Positions 47,709-57,024 of a stretch of 64,000 nt of DNA are shown here, in pieces; within the stretch, counting starts at the first letter, position 1; each line of letters begins with the position of its first letter. Under the pieces are notes generated by a model. The model ran no database searches, was not told the DNA's origin, and was given only the letters and a program-made list of their open reading frames with translations. Origin of the DNA: Vreelandella venusta. GTDB lineage: Bacteria > Pseudomonadota > Gammaproteobacteria > Pseudomonadales > Halomonadaceae. Location: NCBI RefSeq assembly GCF_007989605.1, contig NZ_BJUL01000009.1, forward strand, positions 1 to 64,000, written 5' to 3'. The position numbers and the translations under genes are program-made.

Positions 47709-48581
47709 ATGAAGCCTACCTCTTTTGCCACTAAATTCGTTCCTACATTCGCCACAGCCGTACTGTTTTCAGCCATCAGCGTAAACGCTCATGCCGAACA
47801 GCGCATCGCCACCTTCGACTTAGGCAGTTTAGATACGCTAGATGCGCTGGGCTTAAGCGAACAAGTGGTTGGCGTCCCCAAGCAGAGCCTGCCTACCTAC
47901 CTAGAGCAATACGCTAGCGACCGCTATAGCGATATTGGCGGCCTGCGCTCACCGGACATGGAGGCCATCAGCGCTAGCGAGCCTAGCCTGATTCTCTACA
48001 CTGGCCGCCAGGGCGATTGGAAAGCAGCACTTGGTGATATTGCCCCGCTACTTAACACCAGTTTGCAAGGCGATAATTACCTCGCGGCGTTTGACGACAA
48101 CGTGCGTGAGCTCGCCAGCCAATTTGAGGCGGAAAGTGAAGCTGATGAGGCACTTGCAACGCTCCACACAGAGATTGACGCGCTACGCGAAGCACTCAGC
48201 AATGCCCCCAGGACACTGGTCGTCACTCACAACGGCGGCAACCTGATGCTTAACCAACATCCCGTCGTTCACGATGTGCTAGGCGTGGAAGCGCTCAGCA
48301 TGCCAGAGAGTGTGATCTCAGAAACCCGTGGTGAGCGCACCTTTACACCGCTTTCTGCTGATGCCATTGCCGACATCAAACCAGACGTTGTGCTGGTCAT
48401 TGATCGCAGCGCCGCCATTGGCAATGAACCTGCGGATGCCGACCAACTGCGCCAAACACTAGCCGAGGCTGGTACTACCCCCCAGCTAGTGATGCTAACC
48501 CCGGCTCTGTGGTACCTCTCCGGTGGCGGCCTACAAAGCTTAGCGCTACAAATTGAAGAGGTCGCTGCTGCGCTGAATTAA
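47709..48581 (+). CDS. orphan periplasmic binding protein, siderophore/heme type
   Basis: This 290-residue protein has a Sec signal peptide (about 1-29, ending NAHA) and a Peripla_BP_2 (PF01497) fold. It begins RIATFDLGSLDTLDALGLSEQVVGVP, has the usual IGGLRSPDMEAISASEPSLIL segment, and ends with the helix that closes the second lobe. Relatives such as FatB/YclQ bind ferric siderophores. No permease or ATPase gene accompanies it. Its 3' end overlaps the convergent RND gene by four bases. AAAAGGAG precedes the ATG. Confidence 0.82.
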   Translation: MKPTSFATKFVPTFATAVLFSAISVNAHAEQRIATFDLGSLDTLDALGLSEQVVGVPKQSLPTYLEQYASDRYSDIGGLRSPDMEAISASEPSLILYTGRQGDWKAALGDIAPLLNTSLQGDNYLAAFDDNVRELASQFEAESEADEALATLHTEIDALREALSNAPRTLVVTHNGGNLMLNQHPVVHDVLGVEALSMPESVISETRGERTFTPLSADAIADIKPDVVLVIDRSAAIGNEPADADQLRQTLAEAGTTPQLVMLTPALWYLSGGGLQSLALQIEEVAAALN

Positions 48582-51500
48582 GTGCTCGATGAATCCTCAT
48601 GGATCTTGATCTGGTAAAGCACGCAATAGATCACCGGTAGCACGATAAGAGTAAGCAGCGTGGCAACACCAAGCCCGCCGATCAGCGCAACCGCCATGCT
48701 GGCGAAGAATGCATCACTAATCAACGGAATCAGACCCAGCATGGTGGTTAGCGCAGCCATTGAAACGGGGCGCACGCGACTAATGGCGGCGCGCACCACG
48801 GCGTGATAGCGATCTTTGTGCAACGGCAGTTGCACATTGATCTCTTCTACCAGAACAATAGCATTCTTAATCACCATCCCGATCAAACTCAGCGTGCCCA
48901 GCAGCGCCATAAACGAGAAAGGCAGCCCGGTTAGCAGTAACGCGGCCACTACGCCGACAATGGTCAACGGCACCAAAAACCAGATCGCCAGCGGCTGACG
49001 GAAGTTATTAAACAACACCACCGTGATAATAAACATCATCACCAAGCCAAGCGGCAACGATGCAAATAGGCCACTCTGAGCTTCACCGGCAGTCTCAAAT
49101 TCACCGCCCCACTCAAGCCGATAACCGGGAGGCAATTCAAGCGCCTCTACTTGAGGTCGAACCTGAGCCAATACACTAGCCGCCGTCACGCCGCTTAACG
49201 GGTCGGGTTCGCCATACACTGCCAACATGCGCTCGCGGTCACGGCGCATCACCAGCGGGTCAGCGACCTCGGTCGTCACATCACGCATCACTTGATCAGC
49301 CGTGATGTAACGCCCCTGTTCGGCGCTCCATACGTTAAGCGACCCGATGTTATCGATATCGTTGCGCTGCTCTGGTATCGCTCTAGCGACAATCGGAATC
49401 AAGTCGCTGCCGTCACGGTAGATGCCCACCTGACTACCGCTAGTGCTCAACGCCAATGTGGCCGCCAGGTTCTCGCGGGTAACGCCCAGCCGTCGTGCGG
49501 TGTCTTCGGCAAAAATTGGCACCACGGCCTGAACACGGTTACGCCAGCTAGTGCGAACACTGACCATATCGGACGTATCACTAAACAGTGCCGCGACTTG
49601 ATCACCGAGCTGGCGTAACACGGCGGGGTCGCTGCCGTAAAACCTTGCTTCGATCTTGGCTTTCGGGGCAGGACCAACTTCCAGCGGAGCAATTTTATAG
49701 TCGATATCGCTGTGATCACGCTCAAGTACCGCTTCGATATCCGCCATGCGCGCTTGCTGTATCGCTTTGTTATCGGTTTCAACAATTAGCTGTGAATAGC
49801 TGGCATAGCGGTCTTCCGGCGCATAGGTCAAGGTAAAGCGCTGGGCACCGCCGCCGACCACAGTAGTGAGATGACGGACCCCCTCCATCTCCATCACCAC
49901 CTCTTCCAACTCTGCCACCCGCCGTTGGGTTTCCAGAATATCAGTGCCTTCTGGGGTGCGGTAATCAACAAAGAAGATGGGCGTATTCGAGGCAGGGAAA
50001 AAGGCATTCTTGACGGAGCCAAAGCCAACAACCGCGCCTGCCAATATAGCTATCACCAGCCCCAGTGTTAGCCAACGCAGCCGAATACCCGCCACAATCA
50101 CGCGGCTAAACAAACGGTACACCACCCCTTGGTAAGGGTCTTCATCTGTACTGCTAGGCGCTACATTGCGAAACAGCAGCTTGAAATAGAACGGCGTAAG
50201 CGTCAGCGCTGTCAGCCAACTTAGCAGCAGTGAATAGAGCAACACATAAAACAGCGAGCCGATAAATTCACCGGTGGTATCTGGCGACAGCCCAATTGGA
50301 GCGAATGCGGCAACTGCGATCAGCGTAGCAGCCAGCAGGGGCCATGCGTTTTGTCGAACCACCTGATGCGCTGACTCACGAATACTTTGGCCACGCTTTA
50401 GGCCGACCAGCATGCCTTCAGTGACCACAATGGCATTATCGACCAGCATCCCCAAGGCGATAATCAGCGCCCCCAGCGAGATTTTTTCCAATTGCAAACC
50501 GTGAATGCGCATCAGCATAAAGGTGCCAATAATGGTAATCAGCAGAATAAAGCCCATTAGTAGGCCGCTGCGCCAGCCCATAAACAGCATGAGCACCACA
50601 ATGACGATGGCAACCGCCTGGATCAGACTGATTAAGAAACCGGATACCGCTTCATCCACCACGCTCGGCTGGTCATAGACCACATTGAGTTCCATACCCA
50701 ACGGGGTGCGCGCTTCCAGTTCGTCAAGCCGCTGTTCAAGTCGAGCACCGACTTCGACCACGTTGACGCCGCTTTCAAACGAGATGCCCAGGGAAATAGC
50801 CGGTCGTCCCATATCGCGGTAAAGCTGCTGCGGTTGCTCGGTCAAGCCGCGGGAAACCTCTGCGATATCGCTCAGTCTTACCAGCTCGCCGTTACCTTCA
50901 CTAACGATTAACGCGCGTAAATCATCAATATCAGCGGAACTGCCCGAAGGCGTTACTCGGAAACGCTGACCTCCCTGCTTCAAGTGCCCCGAGTCCACTA
51001 CGGCATTTTGCGTATTCAGCAATTGCTGGAGTGAGCTTAGCGGAATGTTCAGCGCACGTAGCCGCTCTCGGTCGACTTCAATGAAAATGCGCTCGTCCCT
51101 TACCCCCGCAAGCGACACCTTTTCAACGCCGTCGACTAAGGCGAGCTCACGCTTAAGAAACTCAGCTTGGCTTTTCAAATCGGGCATGGCATAGCCATCA
51201 CCGGTCAGGTTAATCATCAAGCCGAACACATCGCCAAAATCGTCGTTAACTCGTGACTGACTAGCGCCTGGCGGCAAGGCGGCCTGCGCATCGCCCACTT
51301 TGCGGCGTAATGAATCCCAAAGCTGTTGCAGCTCATCGTTTTGAACCGTGCTTTGCAGCTCGATGGTGATTTGAGATAACCCGTTAGAACTCACCGAACT
51401 GATGCGTTTAATTGCGGGCATTTCCTGAATGGCTTCTTCCAGTGTCGAGGTGACTTCCTGCTCCACCTCTTCTGGCGTTGCACCAGGATACTGGGTAGTA

Positions 51501-51634
51501 ACCAGTGCATTACGAATGGTAAATTCAGGAAACTCAAGCTGCCCCATGCCAGTGAACGCAAGCGCCCCGCCGAAGAGCAGTACCACGGTCATTAAATAGC
51601 TAGCGGCCCGGTGGCGTAAGAAGTAATCAACCAT
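48578..51634 (-). CDS. RND-family efflux pump inner-membrane subunit
   Basis: This 1018-residue protein has twelve predicted membrane helices and two large periplasmic loops, as in AcrB. The proton-relay region in helix 4 reads ALGMLVDNAIVVTEG, with one aspartate where AcrB has two, as seen in a separate RND subgroup. The substrate cannot be told. It starts two bases after the membrane fusion protein gene, forming a minus-strand operon; no TolC-type gene is present. Confidence 0.92.
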   Translation of the reverse strand: MVDYFLRHRAASYLMTVVLLFGGALAFTGMGQLEFPEFTIRNALVTTQYPGATPEEVEQEVTSTLEEAIQEMPAIKRISSVSSNGLSQITIELQSTVQNDELQQLWDSLRRKVGDAQAALPPGASQSRVNDDFGDVFGLMINLTGDGYAMPDLKSQAEFLKRELALVDGVEKVSLAGVRDERIFIEVDRERLRALNIPLSSLQQLLNTQNAVVDSGHLKQGGQRFRVTPSGSSADIDDLRALIVSEGNGELVRLSDIAEVSRGLTEQPQQLYRDMGRPAISLGISFESGVNVVEVGARLEQRLDELEARTPLGMELNVVYDQPSVVDEAVSGFLISLIQAVAIVIVVLMLFMGWRSGLLMGFILLITIIGTFMLMRIHGLQLEKISLGALIIALGMLVDNAIVVTEGMLVGLKRGQSIRESAHQVVRQNAWPLLAATLIAVAAFAPIGLSPDTTGEFIGSLFYVLLYSLLLSWLTALTLTPFYFKLLFRNVAPSSTDEDPYQGVVYRLFSRVIVAGIRLRWLTLGLVIAILAGAVVGFGSVKNAFFPASNTPIFFVDYRTPEGTDILETQRRVAELEEVVMEMEGVRHLTTVVGGGAQRFTLTYAPEDRYASYSQLIVETDNKAIQQARMADIEAVLERDHSDIDYKIAPLEVGPAPKAKIEARFYGSDPAVLRQLGDQVAALFSDTSDMVSVRTSWRNRVQAVVPIFAEDTARRLGVTRENLAATLALSTSGSQVGIYRDGSDLIPIVARAIPEQRNDIDNIGSLNVWSAEQGRYITADQVMRDVTTEVADPLVMRRDRERMLAVYGEPDPLSGVTAASVLAQVRPQVEALELPPGYRLEWGGEFETAGEAQSGLFASLPLGLVMMFIITVVLFNNFRQPLAIWFLVPLTIVGVVAALLLTGLPFSFMALLGTLSLIGMVIKNAIVLVEEINVQLPLHKDRYHAVVRAAISRVRPVSMAALTTMLGLIPLISDAFFASMAVALIGGLGVATLLTLIVLPVIYCVLYQIKIHEDSSST

Positions 51635-51635
51635 C

Positions 51636-52733
51636 TTATAGCCCCTGTTCCTTTTCCCATGGTGTTACACGCATATCAGCGCTGACACGATGGGCCCCCG
51701 CTGCCACCACACGATCATTCGCGGCGAGTTCGCCACTCACTTCTAACCCCTTAGAGGTTAAACGTCCCACCTCGACCGGCACCGCCTCTAAACGGTCCGG
51801 CGCCTGAAAACGCCACACCACCGCCTGCTCTGAGTTCTCACCTTGATAGCTAATGGCGTCAGGCGGCAGATGCCAAACAAGACCTTCAGACGCGGGTAAC
51901 AGTTGGCCTAAATCAAGCCGCACGGTGGCGCTCATGCCATCCAGTAGCGTGATATCGTCGGGCTGCGGCAGCCGAAGCGTTACCTCATAAGCCAAGCTTT
52001 GGGCGCTGGCCTGGGTGGTATAAGACGCCAACTGAGCAAGGTAAGGTTTTTCGCTATTGCCAAACCGCACTTCAAAGGCCATCGCCGTTTCAAACGGGGT
52101 TACCTCGTCACTGTGGGGTATTTGCTGAACGATTTGCTGCGGTAAGTGAAAGATCACATCAAGCTGCCCTGGCTGCTGAATCACCGCCACGGTTTCCTGT
52201 ACCTGGACAATCTGTCGGTTATCTACCGGCACCTGGGCAATCACACCATCGTAAGGTGCGCGCAGTTGGGTATTTTCCAACTGCTCTTCGGCCTGCTCAA
52301 AGGTCGCCCGAGCGGCACGCAATTCCGCCGTTGATTCATCAAACCGTGCTTGGCTAATCGCTCCGCGCTCAAGGGTATAGCGCATGCGCTCGTGAGTGGC
52401 CCGTGCCAGCTCCAGCCGCGAACGAGCGCTATCCAACTCACTGCGCATATTACGATCATCAATACGTGCGATAAGGGTGCCTTCCGTTACCCGCTGACCG
52501 GGACTCACGTTAAGCTCTAACAGTTCACCCGCCATGCGAAACGATAGATTACTGCGTGTAGTGGCTTCAACGCGCGCAGGAAACTGGCGCTGCAGCGCGG
52601 CACCAGACGCTTCTAAGGTCATCAGCTTCACCGGCCGAGGAAGAGGTTCATTGTGGCTCTCGGCATAAGCGTCACCTGTTGCCAGCAACAGGGCCAGCAG
52701 CGCTGGAAGCAATCGAATCACAGTGTTACGCAC
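51636..52733 (-). CDS. RND efflux membrane fusion protein
   Basis: This 365-residue periplasmic adaptor has a signal peptide (about 1-24, ending DAYA; no lipobox cysteine). The lipoyl half-motif region (LSFRMAGELLELNVSPGQRV), an alpha-hairpin (about 95-160), the second lipoyl half (APYDGVIAQVPVDN) and a beta-barrel follow. It couples the RND pump to an outer-membrane channel encoded elsewhere. The promoter region upstream carries the 28-bp palindrome. Confidence 0.92.
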   Translation of the reverse strand: MRNTVIRLLPALLALLLATGDAYAESHNEPLPRPVKLMTLEASGAALQRQFPARVEATTRSNLSFRMAGELLELNVSPGQRVTEGTLIARIDDRNMRSELDSARSRLELARATHERMRYTLERGAISQARFDESTAELRAARATFEQAEEQLENTQLRAPYDGVIAQVPVDNRQIVQVQETVAVIQQPGQLDVIFHLPQQIVQQIPHSDEVTPFETAMAFEVRFGNSEKPYLAQLASYTTQASAQSLAYEVTLRLPQPDDITLLDGMSATVRLDLGQLLPASEGLVWHLPPDAISYQGENSEQAVVWRFQAPDRLEAVPVEVGRLTSKGLEVSGELAANDRVVAAGAHRVSADMRVTPWEKEQGL

Positions 52734-52776
52734 AGCGGACTCCTCGGTGGTGTTATCAATACGCAGTCATAAAAAT

Positions 52777-52804
52777 TTAACTGACATTCATGAATGTCAG
52801 TTAA
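52777..52804. promoter_or_regulatory. perfect 28-bp palindrome, likely TetR operator
   Basis: The half-site TTAACTGACATTCA is followed immediately by its exact reverse complement. It lies between the divergent efflux and TetR genes. Size and symmetry are those of AcrR/TtgR-type operators, so it probably controls both promoters. Confidence 0.85.
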
Positions 52805-52882
52805 TGTGTATACTAATCGTCTACTGGCGACTTTGCCATTCAGTAATGCCAATATAAGTGCACTTTTTTGTTAGGAGCCGTT

Positions 52883-53503
52883 ATGTCACGCCGCAAAGCT
52901 GAGGCTGAACGCACCCGAGAGGCCATTCTTGATGCTGCAGAAACTCAGTTTCTCGCCCAGGGGGTTTCGCGCACCACATTGGCCCATATTGCCGCAGCGG
53001 CTGGCGTTACCCGCGGTGCCATTTACTGGCATTTTGAGGATAAAGCAGCGGTATTCGATGCTCTGCTAGAGCGTGCTCGCGTGCCGCTCGATGAAATCGT
53101 CGATGATGCGGTGCTGCGGCTGGGCCATACCCCCAGCCAGTGTTTGCAAGAGATTGCACTGAGTGCGCTTAGCGCTATTTGCCATAATCTTCCGTTACAA
53201 CGCGCCGCCACCATCGTGCTGCATCGCTGCGAAAAGCTGGAAGATGATCACCCACGTATCAGCATGATCACTCGGCTTTCTGAGCATGCCGAGATGCAGG
53301 TTGAACAGCTGTTTGAGAAAACTCGGCAAACCGGCCATCTACGCGCTGACCTCACCCCCGCCAGCGCCCGTCGCCAGTACCATAGCTTTTTAATCGGCAT
53401 TTGCTTTGATTGGCTACAAGATCCACAACAATTTTCATTAGCAGACGAGTACGAGAGTATGATCGAAACGTTAATGCGGGGGATGTTGGAAAGTACGCTT
53501 TAA
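52883..53503 (+). CDS. TetR/AcrR-family repressor of the efflux operon
   Basis: This roughly 206-residue protein has a helix-turn-helix at about 10-55 (TREAILDAAETQFLAQGVSRTTLAHIAAAAGVTRGAIYWHF region), and a C-terminal domain resembling AcrR/TtgR (LLERARVPLDEIVDDAV and later FLIGICFDWLQDP). I chose the ATG at 52883 behind TAGGAG rather than the one at 52868. It is divergent from the RND operon. Confidence 0.9.
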   Translation: MSRRKAEAERTREAILDAAETQFLAQGVSRTTLAHIAAAAGVTRGAIYWHFEDKAAVFDALLERARVPLDEIVDDAVLRLGHTPSQCLQEIALSALSAICHNLPLQRAATIVLHRCEKLEDDHPRISMITRLSEHAEMQVEQLFEKTRQTGHLRADLTPASARRQYHSFLIGICFDWLQDPQQFSLADEYESMIETLMRGMLESTL

Positions 53504-53577
53504 ACGCCTTGGGAAGCTAAGCTTGGCACGCAGGTTGCTTATATAACTATGAAAATAATACTCACCTGGAGCCTCCC

Positions 53578-54843
53578 ATGCACCACTCTGACTATCCGCT
53601 AAGTGAAGTCCCCACTAGCGCCCGTAAGGGCTTACTCTCCACCTCCGTTGTGCTGCTCGGCTTTACCTTTTTTACTGCCACCATGTGGGCTGGTGGCTCG
53701 CTTGGCCAATCGTTCCCGATTGGCCAACTGCTCTGGATCATCCTGGTGGGTAACTTGTTGTTGGGCGCTTACGCGGCAGCCCTCGCTTACATTGCCTGTA
53801 AAAGCGGTCTTAACTCCGTGCTGATGGGACGCTTCTGCTTCGGTGAAAAAGGCAGCAAACTTTCCGATTTTATTCTCGGCTTTACCCAGATTGGTTGGTA
53901 CGCCTGGGGCACCGCCACCATTGCTCTAGTGTTAGTACGCACCACAGGAATGCCTGAATGGCTGGAAATCCCCTTAATGGTGCTATTTGGGTTCGGCTTC
54001 TGCGTAACGGCCATGATTGGCTATAAAGGGATGGACTGGCTTTCGCGCTTTGCCGTCCCCGCCATGATGCTGTTTATCTTGATTAGCTTGTTCACCGGTC
54101 TAGTGGATGCACGCGGATTTGCCGGACTAAGCCAGCAAACGCCCACGGAAAGCATGAGCGTGGCGGCAGCGATTACCGTCATCATTGGCACCTTTATTAG
54201 CGGAGGCACCCAAGCGACTAACTGGAGCCGCTTCGCTAAGACGCCAAAAATTGCCGTGATCGCGACTCTGGCGGCTTTTTTTGTGGGCAACGGCTTAATG
54301 GTGCTGACCGGCGCACTGGGCACCATGATTTACCAGCAGGCGGATATTGTCGATGTATTGATCGCACAGGGCTTTGTCACCATCGCCGTGCTTATGTTGT
54401 TTCTAAATATCTGGACCACCCAGGACAACACCATCTACAACTTTGCCGTCGCGGGCTGCAATTTGCTACGCACCGAGAAACGCCGCTTAGTCACGGTGTG
54501 TGGCGCAGCAATTGGCACCGTACTAGCGGTAGGCGGTATGTATAACCTGTTGATTCCCTTTCTAGTACTGCTAGGCACCTTTATTCCTCCTATGGGCGGG
54601 GTGATCATGGCGGACTTTTGGCTCAAACATAAAGGCCGCTACCCCACGCTGGAGTCCACTCAGCTAGCCAATTTTAATCGCCGAGGGTTAGCCGCCTATG
54701 CACTAGGCGCTGGAGCCGCTTACCTCTCCCCGTTGCTCCCCCCGTTGGTAGGTGTCGTAGTAGCGGCCGTTAGCTACGCTGTACTGCTTCGTTTAAACCA
54801 CGCTACGCTAAGTGATACCTCCCCTTCGACTGCCAAACAATAA
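53578..54843 (+). CDS. codB: cytosine permease
   Basis: This 421-residue NCS1-family membrane protein has about twelve helices and closely follows CodB in layout (TATMWAGGSLGQSF in helix 1, GTQATNWSRFAKTPK in the central loop, WTTQDNTIYNFAVAGCN near helix 8). It lies 16 bases upstream of codA, its usual partner. CTGGAGC precedes the ATG. Confidence 0.93.
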   Translation: MHHSDYPLSEVPTSARKGLLSTSVVLLGFTFFTATMWAGGSLGQSFPIGQLLWIILVGNLLLGAYAAALAYIACKSGLNSVLMGRFCFGEKGSKLSDFILGFTQIGWYAWGTATIALVLVRTTGMPEWLEIPLMVLFGFGFCVTAMIGYKGMDWLSRFAVPAMMLFILISLFTGLVDARGFAGLSQQTPTESMSVAAAITVIIGTFISGGTQATNWSRFAKTPKIAVIATLAAFFVGNGLMVLTGALGTMIYQQADIVDVLIAQGFVTIAVLMLFLNIWTTQDNTIYNFAVAGCNLLRTEKRRLVTVCGAAIGTVLAVGGMYNLLIPFLVLLGTFIPPMGGVIMADFWLKHKGRYPTLESTQLANFNRRGLAAYALGAGAAYLSPLLPPLVGVVVAAVSYAVLLRLNHATLSDTSPSTAKQ

Positions 54844-54859
54844 GTGAGCCACTAATTCT

Positions 54860-56116
54860 ATGAGTATGCAGATCATTAACGCCCGCCTACGCCAGCGCCC
54901 CGAGCTTTACCGGCTTGAGATTGAGAACGGCACGTTCACAGCGATTACCGCTCAAGACGCACCACAAGCGGCGGGGGATGGGCAAATTGATGCAGGCGGC
55001 AAGCTGCTTTGCGCGCCGTTCATTGAACCGCATATTCACTTGGACGCCGCGTTAACGGCGGGCGAACCAAGCTGGAATCAAAGCGGCACGCTGTTTGAAG
55101 GCATTGAGCGCTGGGGGGAGCGTAAGCCCATGCTCACCGCAGCAGATATTCGCGAACGCGCGCTTAACACCCTGAATCTGTTGATAGGCAACGGCGTCCA
55201 GTTTGTGCGCACACACGCCGACACCAGCGACCCCAGTCTAATCGGCATTAAAACCCTATGCGCCTTGCGCGATGAATTGAAAGATAAAATTGATATCCAA
55301 GTGGTCGCCTTTCCGCAAGATGGCCTGCTTTCCTACCCCGGTGGCGACCGCCTGATGGAAGAGGCGCTGGAGATCGGTGCGGACGTTGTCGGCGGCATTC
55401 CCCACTTTGAGTACACCCGAGAACTAGGCGTCGCTTCCATGAAGCGGGTGATAGAGCTCGCGATCAAATATGACCGTTTGGTGGATGTGCACTGCGATGA
55501 GATAGACGACCCTAACTCGCGCTTTCTTGAGGTGCTGGCCTGCGAAGCGCTGTTTAACGATTTAGGCAGCCGCGTGACTGCCAGCCACACGACGGCGATG
55601 CACTCTTACGATAACGCCTACTGCTCCAAGCTGTTTCTGCTGCTCAAACGTTCGGGCATCAACTTTGTCTCCTGCCCCACCGAAAGCATCCACCTGCAGG
55701 GACGCTTTGATAGTTACCCAAAACGTCGCGGTGTTACCCGCGTAAAAGAACTAAACGCCGCGGGCATTAATGTCTGCTTTGCCGAGGACTCCATCTTCGA
55801 CCCCTGGTACTCGCTGGGTAACGGTAAGCTGTTGCGGACGCTCGATTTTGGCCTGCATATCTGCCAAATGATGGGCTACCAGGATTTCAGCCAGGCGCTA
55901 TCGCTTATCACTGATAACAGCGCCCGCACACTCAATATTGAGCAACGTTACGGCATTGAGGTCGGCAAGCCCGCTAGCTTCAACCTGCTCGAGGGTGAAG
56001 ATGATTACAGCGTGCTGCGCAACCAGGGTGAGGTGCTACTTTCCGTTCGCCACGGTGAGATTATTATGCAGCGCGACCCCGCAAAGATCACCACGCCCCC
56101 GTGGCTTGGCCTTTAG
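54860..56116 (+). CDS. codA: cytosine deaminase
   Basis: This 418-residue amidohydrolase converts cytosine to uracil and ammonia. Landmarks are the metal-binding PHIHLDAAL, RTHADTSDPSLIG, VDVHCDEIDD and ASHTTAMHSYDNAYC (His-binding loop), and CFAEDSIFDPWYSLGNG near the end. Uracil made here can enter the reductive pathway at 42438-47529. A second ATG two codons downstream is a possible start. Confidence 0.94.
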   Translation: MSMQIINARLRQRPELYRLEIENGTFTAITAQDAPQAAGDGQIDAGGKLLCAPFIEPHIHLDAALTAGEPSWNQSGTLFEGIERWGERKPMLTAADIRERALNTLNLLIGNGVQFVRTHADTSDPSLIGIKTLCALRDELKDKIDIQVVAFPQDGLLSYPGGDRLMEEALEIGADVVGGIPHFEYTRELGVASMKRVIELAIKYDRLVDVHCDEIDDPNSRFLEVLACEALFNDLGSRVTASHTTAMHSYDNAYCSKLFLLLKRSGINFVSCPTESIHLQGRFDSYPKRRGVTRVKELNAAGINVCFAEDSIFDPWYSLGNGKLLRTLDFGLHICQMMGYQDFSQALSLITDNSARTLNIEQRYGIEVGKPASFNLLEGEDDYSVLRNQGEVLLSVRHGEIIMQRDPAKITTPPWLGL

Positions 56117-56152
56117 AAAAAGCGTAATATAGCCGGGCTGATAATCAGCAAA

Positions 56153-56315
56153 GTTCTCAGGGCGGGGTGAAAGTCCCCACCGGCGGTGATGATGACCGAA
56201 TAAATTTTTGTCATCTAAGCCCGCGAGCGCTCAAGACGGTTGTTGTTTATTTCTTGAGGTCAGCAGATTCGGTGAAAAGCCGAAGCCGACGGTGATAGTC
56301 CGGATGAAAGAGAAC
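56153..56315 (+). ncRNA. FMN riboswitch (RFN element)
   Basis: The conserved core is recognisable: GTTCTC (56153-56158) pairs with GAGAAC (56310-56315) as helix P1. Inside lie AGGGCGGGGTGAAAGTCCCC, ACCGGCGGTGATGA, and the 3' half with GTCAGCAGATTCGGTGAAAAGCC-type and GACGGTGATAGTCCGGATGAAAGA segments. Binding of FMN should promote the downstream terminator and switch off ribH. Confidence 0.96.
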
Positions 56316-56341
56316 GGTACCTTAGACACGCAACTTAAAAA

Positions 56342-56361
56342 GTGGCTTCAGCCACCTTTTT
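56342..56361 (+). terminator. riboswitch-linked intrinsic terminator
   Basis: GTGGC and GCCAC with the loop TTCA are followed by CTTTTT. GCAAC (56330-56334) and GTTGC (56364-56368) can extend the stem. It is the expression platform between the FMN aptamer and ribH. Confidence 0.88.
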
Positions 56362-56424
56362 CGGTTGCCTGACGACCGGTCCCGCGTGCCCTGATTCTGG
56401 TACAACTTATCCAAGAGAATGACC

Positions 56425-56922
56425 ATGAATCAGACATTTCCGCTAACGCTTTCAACACATACCACAGCTCAGCGCATTGCGTTTATTCAAGGCCACTGGC
56501 ATCACGACATTGTCGAGAAGGCCTATGAAGCCTTTATCACTGAAGTAGAACGCTGCGGTCTTAACGCCGAACAAGTGGACATCTTCACCGTATCAGGTGC
56601 TTACGAAATCCCCCTCCAGGCAAAGGTTCTCGCCGGAAGTGGCCGCTATGGCGCCATTGTCGGGGCAGGCTTTGTGGTAGATGGCGGCATTTATCGCCAC
56701 GACTTTGTCGCCCATGCGGTCATTGACGGCTTAATGCGCGTGCAGTTAGATACGCAAGTACCGATTATTTCGGTCGTCTTAACACCACACCACTTCCATG
56801 AGCACAGCACTCACCACGACTTCTACACCCAGCACTTTGTTACCAAAGGGCAAGAAGCCGCCCAGGCGTGTCTGAATACAATGGAAAACCTGCATCGAGC
56901 GCGCAAGCTAAGCAACGCGTAA
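56425..56922 (+). CDS. ribH: 6,7-dimethyl-8-ribityllumazine synthase, type II
   Basis: This 165-residue penultimate enzyme of riboflavin synthesis has the phosphate/pyrimidine sites in TVSGAYEIPLQAK and GAGFVVDGGIYRHDFVAHAVIDGLM. The catalytic histidine lies in the RHDFVAHA stretch. The GGIYRHDF form, in place of the type I GDTxHFE, marks the RibH2 (Brucella-type) group. I chose the second ATG (56425), six bases from AAGAGA; the one at 56419 abuts it. Confidence 0.92.
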   Translation: MNQTFPLTLSTHTTAQRIAFIQGHWHHDIVEKAYEAFITEVERCGLNAEQVDIFTVSGAYEIPLQAKVLAGSGRYGAIVGAGFVVDGGIYRHDFVAHAVIDGLMRVQLDTQVPIISVVLTPHHFHEHSTHHDFYTQHFVTKGQEAAQACLNTMENLHRARKLSNA

Positions 56923-56956
56923 ATCTATAGTGCAGTTAAAATCTATAGCGCAGTTA
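56921..56956 (+). repeat. 18-bp tandem direct repeat at the ribH stop
   Basis: AAATCTATAGTGCAGTTA (56921-56938) is followed by a copy differing by one base (56939-56956), and AAATCT starts a third. The first copy begins inside the ribH stop codon. Probably slipped-strand duplication. Confidence 0.8.
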
Positions 56957-56971
56957 AAATCTGTGCTGTTT

Positions 56972-56994
56972 GAGCCCGGCTAAACGCCGGGCTC
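56972..56994. terminator. hairpin between convergent ribH and GNAT genes
   Basis: GAGCCCGGC and GCCGGGCTC form a perfect 9-bp stem with the loop TAAAC. There is no strong U-tract in either direction, but the position between convergent genes fits termination. Confidence 0.7.
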
Positions 56995-57024
56995 GAAATG
57001 ACGGTTCCTTAGTCATCATTTACG

